64,000 bases of DNA from Ianthella basta (GCA_964019415.1 OZ025872.1:3416297-3480296), one strand, 5' to 3'; counted from the stretch's first letter, positions 13,901 through 23,654 are shown. The notes: generated by a model from the sequence alone, not told the origin. Program-made: numbers and translations.

Positions 13901-15739
13901 CTTTCATACAATGGGTTGTGGGAATGCCTTTCCATCATGTGACCTGAGTGCAATTGCCCCATGGACCACAACAACAGGTTGCCCTTCCACTTCTGAAGAT
14001 TTAGTGCACACTTGCACACAGTACAATGTGCTCAGAATACACACACTGTTTGCCACACACACATACCATGGGAAACACTCCCTTTAAGCATGGCTCATAT
14101 AGCACAGTAGTGATTGCTCAAATATTACCATAGAATTTACACTTGTCTTCAGGCACTTCACACCCCCAAGGTTTGGCATACTATATCCTGTATTGCCCTT
14201 ATGCCGTGTCTTCCATTTTTAAAGAGACTATGCCACAATTACAGTGAAATCCCCATGTAAAAGACTCCCTGTAATCCACTCTAATGAGGACAGTACCTTT
14301 GAATCTGTTCCAGTTACATAGTGATGCATACAATAACTACGCAACTCGAAAATAAGGAAACCTCTCTAATCAGGGCACTTGAGACTGTGCCAAAGCTCGA
14401 ACTGTCCAAAGGTATCCACAATGTATGAAGAGAAATATATATGTACAACAGTGAGGAAAATCCAACTGCCCTTGGGCACTTTGTGCTAATGTACTTACAT
14501 TGCTTTGTTCCTTTACACTGCTTCCATTAGCCAACAGATACTGGAGAATATCAGAGTGGCCTTCCTGAGCAGCAATCAGAAGAGGAGTGAAGCTGTCCTG
14601 TATATGAAGAGGAGATACGATATATAGTGATGGGAACTATATGACATGTCTACTAGCGTACCACATACAGTAAACTTGTGTACATCTACAGAGTGGCATG
14701 AGAGACATAATGAGTAAATCAAACCAAGCTACAACCCTAACCCTCGGAAATATTGATACTTGTCTAATGAGGACAGTGCCTACTGTCCCATCTACATGGA
14801 GATGTGCACAACTCTATTTCTGAAATAAAGGCACCTCTCTGATGAGGACAACTGCAGCCTTCCCTCAGTGTTCAGATTTGAAGGCACCATGTTACTGTAG
14901 TGCACACCATGCAATTTAGAGGGAGGAATCACATACAGAAGGACCACACTAAATTATTTATGCACAATCACTAGCTCCTAGTGCCTTAGGCAGGGTGTCC
15001 TACTGTATGGGTTTCCACGCCCACTGTGGTAGGTTACATAAGTAGTGGTCAGAACACTGACATGCAGGTATTATGACATATACAATACACTGCACACCTT
15101 AGACTCAGCATTCTATATGCAATAACCATAGATACTCGCCCCGTATAAAAGATTTCCAGTAATCCTCTCTAATGACGACAGTGCCTTTAAATCTGTTCCA
15201 ATTAGTATAATGATGCATACAATAACTAACTCTAAAATAAGGAAACCTCTGTAATCAGGGCACGTGACACTATCCCAAAGCTGATACTGTCCAAAGGCAT
15301 TCACAATGTATGAAGAGGAATATGCCACATTTTTGTACAGTGTGCAAATGTACAGCAGTGAGGAAAATTCAACTGCCCTTGGGCACTTTGTGCTAGTGTA
15401 CTTACTTTGGTTTGTTCCTTGACGCTGCTTCCATTAGCCAAAAAATACTGTACGATATCAAAGTGGCCTTGCTGAGCAGCAATGTAAAGTGGAGTGCTGC
15501 CGTTCTGTATATGAAGTGAAGGAGATACAATGTATAGTGATGGGGACTATATAACATGTCTACTAGTACCAAATAAACTGGTATATATTTACAGAGTACC
15601 TATACACCAGTTACATACAACATACTGCCACACACCATGCATACACTGCCATCAGTCTGGGGTCTGCTACTACTGGAACTACATGACTGTGGCATACATG
15701 CATGCCAAACGTGCATACACACACACTCACACACCCACA

Positions 15740-15778
<39 letters not shown>

Positions 15779-18183
15779 CAATTCACCCAAACATTCAATG
15801 ACACTTGTAGTATGCATGGCCCTCACCTTATTCCTGTGGAGGACGTCAGCACCATAGACCTCACAAAGCAGCCGAACTAGATCTGTGTGTCCATTGTAAG
15901 TTGCACACAACAGGGCTGTCCAGCCATACTGAAGGAAGGGTATAAAATTGGACTGAACACCAAGTGTGTGCTTGTATGACATAGATAAAGAGTAACATCC
16001 AATGTAAACAATAGTAGAGTACTGTACTAATGAGATGCATAAAATACCAATCAGTAACCATCTGTATAGAGAAATAATCCACCCACACTCACAAACACCC
16101 ACACACTATTTGCACACTCATACCTATGCCCTTCTGCTGAGTAGTGTGCAGGATTTGAAAAGGGGGTTACACTCTAGAAGAAATGTGTGAAGGAATTTAT
16201 TCCCACCCAATGTCATCACAAAATGGAAGATTATGTAAATGGTCATGCACGCACACTGGAACCACTGGAATAGAGTGACAAAGCTATAAAAATGATGCTT
16301 CCACCCCACAATAGAGCCTTGGACTAGTACTACTGCAAAACCATCAGGGTGTTAATTTGATGCACACACAAACCTTGGAAGGGGGCCGTATCAACCCGAT
16401 GCCTCCCCTCACCCACCCTCCCTGTGTACAGGCCTGAATTACCTGTTGCTTGTGGTAGTGATGCTACAATGGTCCAGACCTGGGCATGTGCCCAATGATG
16501 TGGGCATTATGGCATATACTGTGCTCTACACTTGTTTTTGGTACTTCACTCCTCAAATCTTGGCATTCAGCATGCCATAACAATTGGTGACCATGCACTC
16601 ATACACTGTGGACGTCTTTCATCATAAAATCGACAGGTGGGTCAACACAAATTAGAATGGGAACCCAAACAGAGCATTGGGCACTGGCTTACTTCATAGG
16701 TCTTTGTGCCATGACACCCTGACTTCCTCTCTAATGAGGACAATGGCTCCTCTCCCAACTAAATGTAGAGGTGTTTACATCTACTTTTAAATGATATACC
16801 TTTCTCGTCAGGACGTCCCTGTCTAAACCAGAATAGAGATGATTGCTTTGGCCTACAAATACCCGTACACAGTTTGCACATTTATGTGACAAAGAGATGC
16901 AAATAGAACTACATCTATAATAAGTGCATCTCTCTAATCAGGGTATTTGGGACTGTTCCAAGCTGTCCTAATGGTACCCAGAGTTGAGAGGATCTTTATA
17001 TGGCACATTGGTACTACCCGAATGCCACACTCAAAAGCAGCCAGTTGACCATCTTGCTAAGCTGCACTTCACTTTCCATGACATTTGACGGACGGTTTAC
17101 TCTGGAACACAAATGTACGTACATGCTCCTACATAAGAAATGTTTTACAACACTGCCTTCAGTCTACTTACATAGCTCTCTTCCTCAACACTTCTTCCTT
17201 TAGCCAAAAGATGACATTTGAGGGTTTAAACTGGAAAACATGCTTCTAGGAAAGGTTTTACATGAGAGGACAACACCTCCTTGACTCTACTTACATTGTC
17301 TTCTTCTTCAACACTGCTTCCATTTGCCAAAAGGAAAGAAGCCACCTCTGTGTGGCCCTTCAGTGCTGCCAACGTAAGTGAAACGTCATCAACTTGCGCA
17401 CGAATCAAAACAGAAAAAAATCGATGGGGAGTGACGTGTCTACTAGTGTACCACACGAACAAAGAATTGCAAACAAATCTATCTTTGAAATAAAACTACC
17501 TTTGTAATCAGGACAGTTGAATCACTTCCAGAATACTAAGAACCATGTCACTGTAGTGAGTACACAGCACACAAGTGTAGAATACCGTAATACCAGAAAG
17601 AGTTTGTGGACGGCCCACAACCGTATACGGATAGAGACATAAATAATAATATTTTATATAGCTAAGTCTACACAGTCTCCACACGCACGAGGTATGGTCT
17701 CTATGAGGCCTTGTTTTATGTATTGATTATATAGCACCTTGGTAAATGTTCCTAATTATGGTCACCTGTTGCTGATGGCAACAGATACTATATAATGGTT
17801 CAGAAGTGGGAAGGTGGCCTGATGAGCCTCAGAAGTGTGCGTTATGGCACATAATGTACACTTGACTTTGGCCAATTCACACACCCAGATCATATATTAA
17901 TGTCTGTGTACCATGCCTTCCATTAAATAGCCATAATTACAGTGGAGCCTCCTTGCAATGGACACCCTGAATTCCTCTTATTGAGAACAGTACCCATTGT
18001 ACCATAATGCACAAACTACTCCTAAGCTTAATGAATACTCCTCTCTAATGAGGACTTGCTGTAATGTGTGCAAGTGCAGTTTACCTCATCTTTCACATCC
18101 ACTGGGAGTCCCTGCCCAAGGAGCTCCTTCACTTTGGCTATGTCTCCGTCTAGGGCTGCATCCAACAATTCCTCCTCCATCTC
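7858..18183 (-). CDS. Upstream ankyrin-repeat exon series (same gene or a second ANK gene)
   Basis: Eight minus-strand ankyrin exons lie at 18085-18183, 17295-17392, 15827-15928, 15406-15504, 14499-14597, 13150-13248, 8709-8912 and 7858-7959. All except 17295-17392 are multiples of three and phase 0, so most can be joined in any order without a frameshift. The set begins with an [18 protein letters not shown] segment that includes a possible ATG start. No Roc/COR exon of its own was found between 7858 and 5374. The series therefore either continues into the exons at 5374-145 as one large gene, or belongs to a neighbouring gene whose 3' part is lost or unrecognised. Introns are full of a dispersed repeat with CTAATGAGGACA. 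Confidence 0.6.
8709..8912 (-). CDS. Double ankyrin-repeat exon (duplicate of 4810-5013)
   Basis: 204 bp, phase 0, with acceptor TTATGTAG and donor GTGAGT. Contains [19 protein letters not shown] and [19 protein letters not shown]. About 200 bp of upstream intron and about 70 bp of downstream intron are also shared with the 4810-5013 copy. Confidence 0.8.
8913..13149. repeat. Intron filled with dispersed repeats (CTAATGAGGACA family)
   Basis: No coding exon was recognised. The signature CTCTCTAATGAGGACAG occurs repeatedly (near 9471, 9540, 9614, 10750, 12072 and 12148), spaced about 70 bp apart within clusters. Related TAATCAGGGCAC units lie near 10045 and 10832. A longer block at about 10100-10870 is similar to 12000-13070, 13380-14440 and 14740-15300, so it is a large repeated unit rather than unique intron. 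Confidence 0.65.
13150..13248 (-). CDS. Ankyrin-repeat exon, tandem copy 1
   Basis: 99 bp (33 codons, phase 0), with acceptor TATACAG and donor GTAAGT. Encodes [20 protein letters not shown], then [13 protein letters not shown]. Near-identical copies lie at 14499-14597 and 15406-15504. Confidence 0.8.
14499..14597 (-). CDS. Ankyrin-repeat exon, tandem copy 2
   Basis: 99 bp, phase 0. Encodes [20 protein letters not shown], then [13 protein letters not shown]. The flanking intron repeats with a period of about 1,346 bp relative to copy 1. Confidence 0.8.
15406..15504 (-). CDS. Ankyrin-repeat exon, tandem copy 3
   Basis: 99 bp, phase 0, with acceptor TATACAG and donor GTAAGT. Encodes [20 protein letters not shown], then [13 protein letters not shown]. 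The shared intron between this and copy 2 is shorter (about 0.9 kb spacing). Confidence 0.8.
15717..15776. repeat. (CA)n microsatellite
   Basis: A CA tract with a few interruptions in the intron beside the exon at 15827-15928. Confidence 0.9.
15827..15928 (-). CDS. Ankyrin-repeat exon
   Basis: 102 bp (34 codons, phase 0), with acceptor CCTTCAG and donor GTGAGG. Encodes [20 protein letters not shown], then [17 protein letters not shown] microsatellite lies about 50 bp into the following intron. Confidence 0.75.
15929..17294. other. Intron, no gene recognised
   Basis: Holds diverged pieces of the same dispersed repeat (TAATGAGGACAA near 16733, TAATCAGGGTAT near 16937). Nothing with ankyrin or other recognisable coding character was seen. 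Confidence 0.5.
17295..17392 (-). CDS. Degenerate ankyrin-repeat exon, odd length
   Basis: 98 bp between the only visible AG acceptor (CGCAAG) and the donor GTAAGT. This is not a multiple of three, unlike every sibling exon. The frame encodes [20 protein letters not shown], and one residue seems missing before it compared with sister repeats. Either another acceptor is used, or the exon is decayed and skipped. Confidence 0.5.
17393..18084. other. Intron, no gene recognised
   Basis: Contains another copy of the dispersed repeat near 18049 and a segment (17478-17575) similar to 11645-11750. No coding signal. Confidence 0.5.
18085..18183 (-). CDS. First ankyrin exon of the series
   Basis: 99 bp, phase 0, with acceptor ATACAG and donor GTAAAC. 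Encodes [20 protein letters not shown], then [13 protein letters not shown]. The Met at codon 2 could be the start if the AG is not used. No ankyrin exon was found further upstream. Confidence 0.7.
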
Positions 18184-19314
18184 CTGTATGATGCACACAG
18201 CAACACAGTTCATGACCACATACCAATATCTCATAGACCTTACACCAGTCTACTGGCTATGTACTCTAACCACATGTGCACACCACCCAGCCGAACCCAT
18301 GGTGTACCGTATAGGTTAAGCTAAAATGGGGGAGCTTGAAACTAGGGCAACTTGAACTGGATGAGATCATCAGCTGACGAAGGCCTACATGGCCGAAACA
18401 CCCTGAGTTACTGTGAATTTCTGCTATGCAAGTGCTTGAGCAATTACCCACAGCTACAATACGTCCTACGTAGCAATGAGTCTCTACGCTATCATAGTCT
18501 AGATAGGTAGACCTCTCCCACTTTGGGTATTTAGACAATGGACCAAAGCATGTACGCATAGATACCAGGTATTGAGAGGGTCTAGCATGCTAGAATAGTG
18601 AGGTCACACACAGGAAGGTGGGTAGTGCCTGTGGACCTGCCTCTGTACAAACTGTCACTTGTCTGTTAGGTGTGATACTATGAATAATGGTACAGACCAA
18701 TGAATACACTTAACACCTGGCACTTAACCCAAGGTGGTGTCTCACCTACACACCCACATTCCTACTTCACTACACTACAGTGGCAGCACCTTCATATTAC
18801 TGATCAGTTCAGTTGTCAGTGATCTGAAGACATTGTACTAGTTTACTGGCTGCTCTTAACCATGAACCACCTCACTTAGCATAGCACTATACAGAGCTCC
18901 CAATACACAGGGATAGTGAAGACCACTTAGTCACTGTAGCAAACAGTTAGGATATACACTGGGGGTATTTGGGATGTGATATAGAGTGACATCACACTGT
19001 ACAGAAACTGTTAGGCGTAAGAAGGCAGATTTCTCCAAGACGTATGAGGAGAGATTGCTAGTTCAGATCATGTAGAAATTACCTCTATCCTGTTATGACA
19101 GGGAGTGCATGATGGCTTCATTCGTTTCTTTAGTGAGGATTTCCAACTGATAGCTCGATCAGTGAAATGTGTACGAGGTTGATACCATGAACTGTAGTTA
19201 TCACACCTTGTCCGGTACACATTAGTGCCAGAAGTCAGCCATCAAAAGCTCTTTACTCTAGTAAATTTCATTGTCCAAGTCAGTTCTGCAACCTGCCCAA
19301 TTACTTCCGTTTAG
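18184..19314. other. Intergenic stretch with one hammerhead-core-like motif
   Basis: No coding exon was recognised. It holds the CTGACGA-stem-GAAA motif at 18374-18398 and otherwise no repeat I can name. It probably separates the ankyrin gene from the segment around 20 kb. Confidence 0.45.
18374..18398 (+). other. Hammerhead-core-like motif 1
   Basis: CTGACGA, then a GGCC/GGCC stem with loop TACAT, then GAAA. Just upstream, CTG-ATGA / TCAT-CAG (18356-18373) could form a short stem I hairpin. No correctly placed UH cleavage dinucleotide was found, so activity is doubtful. Such cores occur in Penelope-like elements and related retroelements (known), and this may be a relic of one. Confidence 0.35.
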
Positions 19315-19453
19315 TGAGGCTGATCGACAGGCGCTCGTAAGCTTCACAGCGCTACTCGACAGATTCAACGCTTCAGTAGAGTTCATTGTACCAATCCTCC
19401 CTTACTGTAAGGGTTGCTTCAGGACTTCATCGAAACGGCGACTTTTTGCTGAG
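19315..19453 (+). CDS. Candidate exon, function unknown
   Basis: Open stretch of 139 bp with an AG acceptor (CCGTTTAG) and a GTAACG donor. Encodes EADRQALVSFTALLDRF and continues with a Cys/Arg-rich part. I recognise no family, and no partner exon was found. It could be chance. Confidence 0.2.
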
Positions 19454-19587
19454 GTAACGTATCAAAGTGCGACTTAAACAGAAGATATCCTTGAACGTCT
19501 CCATTATCTTTGTAATGCTAACACCTTCTGCCAAAGATTTTACTTGTAGGGGGGTCGTAACAGACTAGGTTTGGTTACGCTGCGTTA

Positions 19588-20063
19588 TCAAAAGGGTTTC
19601 GCTGTTCTTCGTTGAGTGCGAGTTGCCTTTGAGGCTATGCATGAGGATGGTCCTGTCATGGGAGACCTTGGCGCGGACGCCAACGGCTTGTTGACATCAA
19701 CGGCTTGTGGCCGCAAAAGGTCTTCGCTATCACTGTAAGCACAAATGCCACACAGTGACACGGATGCATAAGCTAACCAGTTCCATCCTGAAGCAATTGG
19801 AAGAATTCTTGTTTGGTACCAACACACTTAGCCCACGAAACATTGTACAGTCAGTTAAAGGTTATTTCTAGCAGTTCATTAGAAAGAAGTGGACAGTCAC
19901 CCAATCCTACAATCACTTGATTATACAGGAGTGCACCTACCTGGTACCTCAACACCACAGTGGCAGGAAGACTCAGAGATCGAACGCCGACTGAGAAGAA
20001 CAGACGCGCGGGGAGCACTTTGGTATTTAAAGAATGCTGTAATGACGTCATGAATACCTGCAC
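19588..20063 (-). CDS. Candidate small minus-strand gene next to a promoter-like region
   Basis: An ATG at 20063 opens a 41-residue stretch (KVLPARLFFSVGVRSLSLPA) rich in Arg, Ser and Leu with no acidic residue, like a mitochondrial presequence. It ends at a CCAG/GTAGGT donor near 19941. A second open frame (about 19827-19588) has a hydrophobic WNWLAYASVSLCGICAY followed by a polar tail and a stop. The two parts do not join in phase with the splice sites I see, so the model is weak. Confidence 0.25.
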
Positions 20064-20120
20064 TCATAAACGCATGTCAGAAATGGACCACGCTCGGGTA
20101 AATTTTTGGCCAGCATGCGC
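20043..20120. promoter_or_regulatory. Promoter-like segment with CRE and NRF1-like motifs
   Basis: A perfect TGACGTCA (CREB/ATF palindrome) lies at 20043-20050 and GCATGCGC (core of the NRF1 site) at 20113-20120. The segment sits 50-130 bp before the Cab45-like first exon, in a locally CpG-rich part. It could serve both that gene and a minus-strand gene. Confidence 0.4.
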
Positions 20121-20170
20121 GTTTCTCTTCGTTTTCGTTTGTAGACAAGGTTAATATTGTCCAGTGGACT

Positions 20171-20393
20171 ACGAAGCTAGAGTTTGTTTTGCTCCTTCTG
20201 TTCCTCCCGGCCTTCTTGGCCTACCCTCGTCCTGCTGGGGAAGAGGGGAACGAGGAGGACAAGCCAGAAGGTACAGACGACGGAGAGGAGGAGGAGGAGG
20301 AGAATAAAGACGAACTGGAAGACAAAGAGTTGTCTGCTCGAGACCACATTGCTGGCGTGTCGCTGGATCGAGCGGGACGGTCACCTGAACACG
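20171..20393 (+). pseudogene. Cab45-like exon 1 (signal peptide, acidic linker)
   Basis: Begins ACG AAG CTA GAG TTT. The hydrophobic core VLLLFLPAFLA is followed by a Glu/Asp-rich stretch and the DHIAGVSLDR motif. The donor is G/GTCAGT, phase 1. No in-frame ATG exists between the TGA at 20051 and this point. Confidence 0.5.
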
Positions 20394-20930
20394 GTCAGTA
20401 TGTGTATGTATGTTATGTGTGTGTGAGTGGATGAGTTTTGTGTACTGTATGTGTACTGTATTTGTTATGTGCATGTCTGTTTTGGACGTATTTGAGTGTG
20501 TCCCTCGGCGTGTGTATTCTGTAGTCACCATGTTCTCAGAGATTGTTAGTGACTGGACGTAGGAAACACAAGATACTCTGTTAAGTTCTCTAATCCTCTT
20601 CATGTTCCCCATATGTGTACATGAACACACACATGCAACCCCTCCCACCCCCCTCCGTCCCCCCTCCCATGCACACGCGGCCAAGTACTCTCAGACAGAA
20701 GGACCAACTGTCCCTCTGAGACTTCTCTTGTGCTGTTTAGTGCCTTCCCTTTTCCATGTCCTCCTTACAACAGTTACTGTTAGTTGTTGAGTGTAGTGAT
20801 TGTCCTGTTAGCAGTTTGTGTGACCTTCTGTCCAATGCCCTACATCAGTCCTTAGTAAGATGTGGTGTCTGCTGTTACAGTTGGTGTGCTTGTGACTGTG
20901 TGTGTTTGTATGTATACTTGCACTTGTGCA

Positions 20931-20934
<4 letters not shown>

Positions 20935-20992
<58 letters not shown>

Positions 20993-21060
20993 TGTGTGTG
21001 TGTGCGTGTGTGTGTGTGTGTGTGTGTGCATGTTTGTGTGTGTGTGCATGTTTGTGTGTG
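20935..21060. repeat. (GT)n microsatellite
   Basis: A GT tract with scattered interruptions in the intron between Cab45-like exons 1 and 2. Confidence 0.95.
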
Positions 21061-21137
21061 GGGGGGAGCAAGTTTGGTTTGTGTCATTCCCGTTGCCAAC
21101 TTGCATGTTTCAGGCTACTCATCCCCTCCCCCCATCA

Positions 21138-21250
21138 TTTCTCACTCACTCCCCTCCCCCTATCCTTTCTCACTCACTTCCCTCCCCCTATTCTTTCTCA
21201 CTCACTCCCCTCCCCCCATCCTTTCTCACTCCCCCCCCTCCCCTCTCCTC
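21138..21250 (+). repeat. 28-bp pyrimidine minisatellite before a splice acceptor
   Basis: TTTCTCACTCACT starts at 21138, 21166 and 21194, with a variant at 21222; the period is exactly 28 bp. The units are almost purely C/T and run into the acceptor at 21258. Confidence 0.85.
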
Positions 21251-21258
21251 TCTCACAG

Positions 21259-21381
21259 ATGGTGTCACTGGCTGAAGACCTCATCAAGGCACTGGACAGT
21301 AACCATGACCAGAGCCTCAGTGAGGAGGAGTTCATCACTTACTACTCCAAGAAGATGGGACACATGTACACCAAGAACAAG
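21259..21381 (+). pseudogene. Cab45-like exon 2 (EF-hand)
   Basis: 41 codons. The EF loop is D-S-N-H-D-Q-S-L-S-E-E-E, with Asp at 1 and 5, Asn at 3 and Glu at 12, so it looks able to bind calcium. The acceptor follows a long pyrimidine minisatellite; the donor is AAG/GTACTG, phase 0. Confidence 0.55.
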
Positions 21382-21663
21382 GTACTGCACTGACTCCACC
21401 TGTACATGTGGACCACTCTACAAAATGCTTATTCCTTGCATTTTTATTATTCATCTAATCCACTTCAGTTTTAAGTGTATTCATTAGTATGTCACATGAC
21501 TGTCACGTGATACATGTCACATTCCCATCATTGTGCCTACTACTATTAAATCTGTAGTGACTGCTAAAGTTCAGTGGTAATCATTTCATGAAAGATTCAG
21601 TTAATTCTGGTCACTACAGTTTACAACTGGTAACTCTCCTCCTCTCAACTCCCTCCTTTGTAG

Positions 21664-21782
21664 GATAAGCAGAGTGAGTTGGAGCGCTGGCGTCGCACCT
21701 TCCATAAGGCCATTGATGCCAGTGGAGATGACCACTAATGTACGAACCTGATCAGCCAGGAAAGACTGATGGAGATGGCAAG
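21664..21782 (+). pseudogene. Cab45-like exon 3 with in-frame stop
   Basis: Acceptor CTTTGTAG. Encodes DKQSELERWRRTFHKAIDAS, then GDDH, then TAA, after which the frame continues as an EF-hand-like helix LISQERLMEMA to a donor G/GTGTGT. The stop falls in the middle of the EF loop, so it would remove the second hand. Confidence 0.5.
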
Positions 21783-22063
21783 GTGTGTTGTGTGTGTTCT
21801 GTCTGACACTGTGTTTGGTGTGTGTGTGTTTTGTGTTTTGTGTAGTACCCACACAAGGTGCCTTTACATGTGTCTATTTTGTGTGTGTGTTGTGTAGTGT
21901 CCATGTATACATGTGTATGTGTCATGTATGTGTCATGTATGTATGTACATATTAGTCCCACACAAGCTCCCATCCTGTCTATGTACATGCCTATGTACCA
22001 GGTGCCAGGTGATGAGACACACACAACACAGTGGATGCATTCCTGAGTGAGACAGAGTTGTCG

Positions 22064-22547
22064 GTATGTGTCCTTCATTAACAGCTTTAAATGTAAATCA
22101 CCTCGGCGACATGCAGCCTTGAAATGGAATTGGTAAGCTTTACTGCATGTGCGTACATTTGTGTTTGTGTGTGTGAGCATGTACATGTATGTGTGTACAT
22201 ACTTTGTGGATGAAGTGTCAGTGTATTGGTGTATGTGTGTGTGAGTATTTTACAGGTGAGTGACAGTGCATGTGTGTGTGTGTCTGTTTGAGCATATCAT
22301 ATGGTTTAGTGTCAGCACTGCACTGAAGAGGGCCACTAGCCCGAAACAGGTGATCCTACCAAAGGAGTACCCAATGGCATTTGAAGTGCTATCTGGGTAT
22401 ACCTTTGGTTGGGACACTTGTCTGCAGTTAGACACACTGTAATGTATGGCTATGTGCATTTGTGGGCTTGGATGAGTTTACAAGTGTTTCTGTGTGACCG
22501 TCATCTTCTTGGGTTTCTCCTTGCTTATGTTTCCTTCACCCTTTCAC
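22064..22547. other. Non-coding, one short open stretch
   Basis: Apart from the hammerhead-like motif, only a brief open stretch (22085-22135, FKCKSPRRHAALKWNW) catches the eye. I cannot assign it and it is too short to support a gene. Confidence 0.35.
22323..22346 (+). other. Hammerhead-core-like motif 2
   Basis: CTGAAGA, then a GGGC/GCCC stem with loop CACTA, then GAAA. It has the same layout as the motif at 18374 but a different stem sequence that preserves pairing. No convincing stem III with a UH cleavage site was found. Confidence 0.35.
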
Positions 22548-22681
22548 CTGGACTGTGTCGGAAAAGGTGTCAGATGACCGCTCTAGGGCTGGTAGGGGCG
22601 CTGGTGGACACGTGGTCCTCTGCCACTCCTGCGTCTCCTTGGGCAGGCGGGAAACCGATGAAGAGTGGGAAGGAGCGCGGG
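22548..22681 (-). CDS. Candidate exon, Ser/Pro-rich, function unknown
   Basis: A 134-bp GC-rich stretch flanked by GAGCAG and CAG/GTGAAAG on the minus strand. It is open in a frame ending in phase 0 and encodes SRLPKETQEWQRTTCPPAPL. I recognise no family. The opposite strand is also open, so the strand is uncertain. Confidence 0.25.
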
Positions 22682-22689
22682 CTGCTCCC

Positions 22690-23100
22690 CTAGAGGACTG
22701 CATTGATCACTTGCAACACACATGTACAGTATACATGTGACCTGCATGACCTTTGACCTTTGAACCTGGCTCAGTACTTCAGATATGTGAAACAACATCC
22801 AACCTCTGTATATGCAGCTGTTCAGTGCTTAACAAGTGACTTCATATTAACCAAATCACATGAATGTTTCGTATACAGCAAAGCAAATTTATAAAAGCAT
22901 GCAAAATCGTAATACAAAATAAAATAAAAATAATGACAAATTCCACTGTGTCATTCATATAGGTAGTGACACGTATCTGTTGAGTCAATTAAACTGAGCT
23001 TTCATGTTCCTACAAGAGTGACAATAATAGGAGAGAGGGTCACAGCACACTGCCATGACAAATACATCAACCACACTCACAACTACACATGCAATTGCAC
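22690..23100. other. No feature seen
   Basis: A/T-rich, with an AAAATAAAATAAAAATAATG run at 22917. No coding or repeat signal I can support. Confidence 0.4.
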
Positions 23101-23194
23101 AGTTGCAAACATGGATGTAGCTACAGTGTAGTAGACACACAAACACACACACGTACCCTCATGCACACACGTACACACACACCCCACATGTACC

Positions 23195-23241
23195 CTCATG
23201 CACACACACACATACACAGACACACAGACACACACACACAT

Positions 23242-23312
<71 letters not shown>
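23195..23312. repeat. (CA)n microsatellite
   Basis: A CA tract, first interrupted by GA and TG, then pure from about 23240. It directly precedes a dispersed repeat copy. Confidence 0.95.
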
Positions 23313-23313
<1 letters not shown>

Positions 23314-23501
23314 CACGTGTATATATGATCCTGGCAAGGGCCTGGCCATGCCAGAATGTACAGTGTGTGTGTGGATGAATGCACAATTGTTGATCTTTGA
23401 CTGGTTCTTGCGGAAAACCAGAAGCCAAGGGGCCAGACTGGGAGACTGCTCTTTGACGACTTCTTGCTAATTCACTTTAGTCATTGAAGCCCTAGTCCTG
23501 A
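23314..23501 (+). repeat. Dispersed repeat R1, copy 1
   Basis: Starts CACGTGTATATA right after a CA tract and contains GGCAAGGGCCTGGCCATGCC and TTGCGGAAAACCAGAAGCCA. It is nearly identical to 25726-25906 (offset 2,412 bp until a small indel near the end). Confidence 0.8.
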
Positions 23502-23638
23502 ATGGCTTCTTTCCTGCTATTGGATGGACGTCATTAGCTGCCACATACCTATACTGCAATGAGACTGATGCATGCGCAGATCACAACCCATAACATGCAC
23601 TCACATGTAGATACGTATATACTCAATTAGCATATATG

Positions 23639-23654
23639 CCCCCCCCCCCCCCCA
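23639..23654. repeat. Poly-C tract
   Basis: A run of about 15 C followed by a short CA tract. Confidence 0.9.

Larger units (their letters stand above)
12020..15505. repeat. Tandem intron-plus-ankyrin-exon duplication, three copies
   Basis: The marker GCAGCCTTCC starts at 12161, 13508 and 14854, giving periods of 1,347 and 1,346 bp. Each copy carries intronic repeats, a stretch with GGTTTCCACGCCCACTGTGG, and one 99-bp ankyrin exon. The third copy is shortened by internal loss, mainly of a segment around 15120. Confidence 0.85.
20171..22063 (+). pseudogene. Cab45/SDF4-like EF-hand protein gene, apparently broken
   Basis: Cab45 (CREC family) is a soluble Ca-binding protein of the secretory pathway. 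Exon 1 (20171-20393) encodes a signal-peptide-like KLEFVLLLFLPAFLAYP, a very acidic stretch, and DHIAGVSLDRAGR, which resembles the DHLNGVKLE segment of Cab45. Exon 2 (21259-21381) has an EF-hand, LIKALDSNHDQSLSEEEFI. Exon 3 (21664-21782) has FHKAIDASGDDH and then an in-frame TAA at 21736-21738 inside the second EF loop. A possible further exon ends at 22063 (VDAFLSETELS). The expected start codon is ACG (20171-20173), not ATG. Exon 1 ends in phase 1 while exon 2 opens in phase 0. The middle EF-hands of Cab45 were not found. Together these suggest a decaying copy; sequence error or missed exons are alternatives. Confidence 0.5.

Noticed and set aside
18374-18420. Active hammerhead ribozyme
   Set aside because: Core and stem II are present, but neither a downstream nor an upstream arrangement gave a stem III with a UH cleavage site.
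22085-22135. FKCKSPRRHAALKWNW as a transposase or chromatin-factor remnant
   Set aside because: Too short, with stops around it, and no family could be named with honesty.
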